This document shows positions 63,524-64,000 of a DNA stretch of 64,000 nucleotides, in pieces; within the stretch, counting starts at the first letter, position 1; each line of letters opens with the position of its first letter. Source of the DNA: Spironucleus salmonicida (Eukaryota; Fornicata; Diplomonadida; Hexamitidae). The notes beneath the pieces were generated by a model. It was not told where the DNA came from. It saw only the letters and a list, made by a program, of their open reading frames with translations, and did not search any database. A program made the translations under genes and the position numbers. Location: contig CM035316.1 of NCBI GenBank assembly GCA_000497125.2, positions 1,068,001 to 1,132,000 on the forward strand, given 5' to 3'.

Positions 63524-64000
63524 ATGCCAATTTCTCCAATTTCACTTACCCCTGTGGTTTCTCCTTCAATATCACCATAACTATATGAAGATGACGTTAA
63601 ACTCTTTAAAATTCCTTTACACCACCCAAAAATCCGTTAAAGCGCATGTATTGGTCCTGGTTCATACGACTCCATATAATACAAAAATACTCAGATTTCG
63701 ATTACAATAAACAAAAATGAAGCACGCCAGATTAAAGTTAGCAATAACCCAGCGCCAAACCAGTATAATATTAGTAGCAGAGTACGTTAAAGGCGTTCTA
63801 CAATTTTCACATCTGATCGATTTCAGGCCATACAAAGTTAAAAATCTCCAGCCCCAAATTAGTATAGAATAGCAAATCCAGAATTCAATAAAATAAACTT
63901 AAAACTGAATACTGTTGAGAGGTTTAAGGTTAAAAAAATTGATAAAGATAGATGTGGACCTGGAAGCCACGAAATTACTCATGAATTGTTTGCAAAACAT
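63524..64000 (+). CDS. STPGR (sperm-tail PG-rich) repeat protein, partial
   Basis: Starts MPISPISLTPVVSPSISPQ and runs off the window after 159 codons. Repeats of the Pro-Gly-Pro-x-x-Tyr type are clear: IGPGSYDS (about residue 46), NPAPNQYNI (about 80), SPAPNQYRI (about 113) and CGPGSHEI (about 147), spaced ~33 residues apart. STPGR/SHIPPO proteins bind along axonemal or cortical microtubules in flagellated cells. Seven TAR codons are read as Gln. The 3' end lies beyond the window. Confidence 0.8.

Noticed and set aside
1-64000. CRISPR arrays, bacterial operons or prophage
   Set aside because: No regularly spaced short repeats; genes are eukaryotic (SNARE, ESCRT, uL22 of eukaryotic type, DDX47) with a eukaryote-specific code change.

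Overview
The window comes from a compact, AT-rich nuclear genome of a protist that reads TAA and TAG as glutamine and uses TGA as its only stop. Reading frames that look broken under the standard code become continuous, recognisable proteins under this code: tryptophanase, VPS36, a DDX47-type helicase, a palmitoyl-protein thioesterase, a Vti1-type SNARE and two AAAP transporters. Together with the near absence of introns, single-TM cysteine-rich (CxxC) surface-type proteins, a single-domain PDI and a possible Giardia-like AGTRAAY signal at stop codons, this points to a hexamitin diplomonad (Hexamita, Trepomonas or Spironucleus type). A ciliate shares the code but would be expected to show more introns.

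Region 1 (about 0.9-24.3 kb) is a giant imperfect palindrome. Arm A (884-11660) and arm B (13562-24344) are near-identical ~10.8 kb inverted copies around a 1.9 kb spacer that holds two unrelated genes. A third, shorter copy C (24503-30852, same orientation as A) follows at once. The repeated unit is a GC-rich island in an AT-rich genome. It carries a metallothionein-like peptide, VPS36 (ESCRT-II), a putative sliding-clamp protein, a thioredoxin, tryptophanase and several small unknown proteins. Arms A and B also carry a 20-residue Cys peptide, a 3-TM protein, an 80-residue protein and a 2.2 kb stretch without a convincing gene.

Region 2 (31-43 kb) holds ribosomal protein uL22, large unknown proteins rich in TAR-encoded Gln, a four-to-five-TM protein that overlaps convergently with a 5'-incomplete amino-acid transporter, a 503-residue cysteine-rich membrane protein, and a TM-anchored palmitoyl-protein thioesterase. 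Region 3 (44-50 kb) holds a DDX47-like helicase, a relic/intact gene pair duplicated from 58.6 kb, a full AAAP transporter and small hydrophilic proteins. Region 4 (50-64 kb) is AT-rich and packed: an ER thioredoxin-fold membrane protein, a Gln-rich coiled-coil protein, a second Cys-rich TM protein, a Qb-SNARE, a polytopic membrane protein, the intact single-domain PDI, and at the right end a possible basal-body/flagellar group (LisH-like protein, coiled-coil protein, STPGR protein).

Most genes are short, intronless and separated by tens of bases. Two signals recur: a CCACTCC-type element just before many start codons, and AGTGA at about half the stop codons. The functional themes are membrane traffic and secretion (VPS36, Vti1, PDI, Cys-rich proteins, PPT), amino-acid metabolism and uptake (tryptophanase, AAAP), thiol/metal handling (thioredoxin, metallothionein) and the flagellar cytoskeleton.
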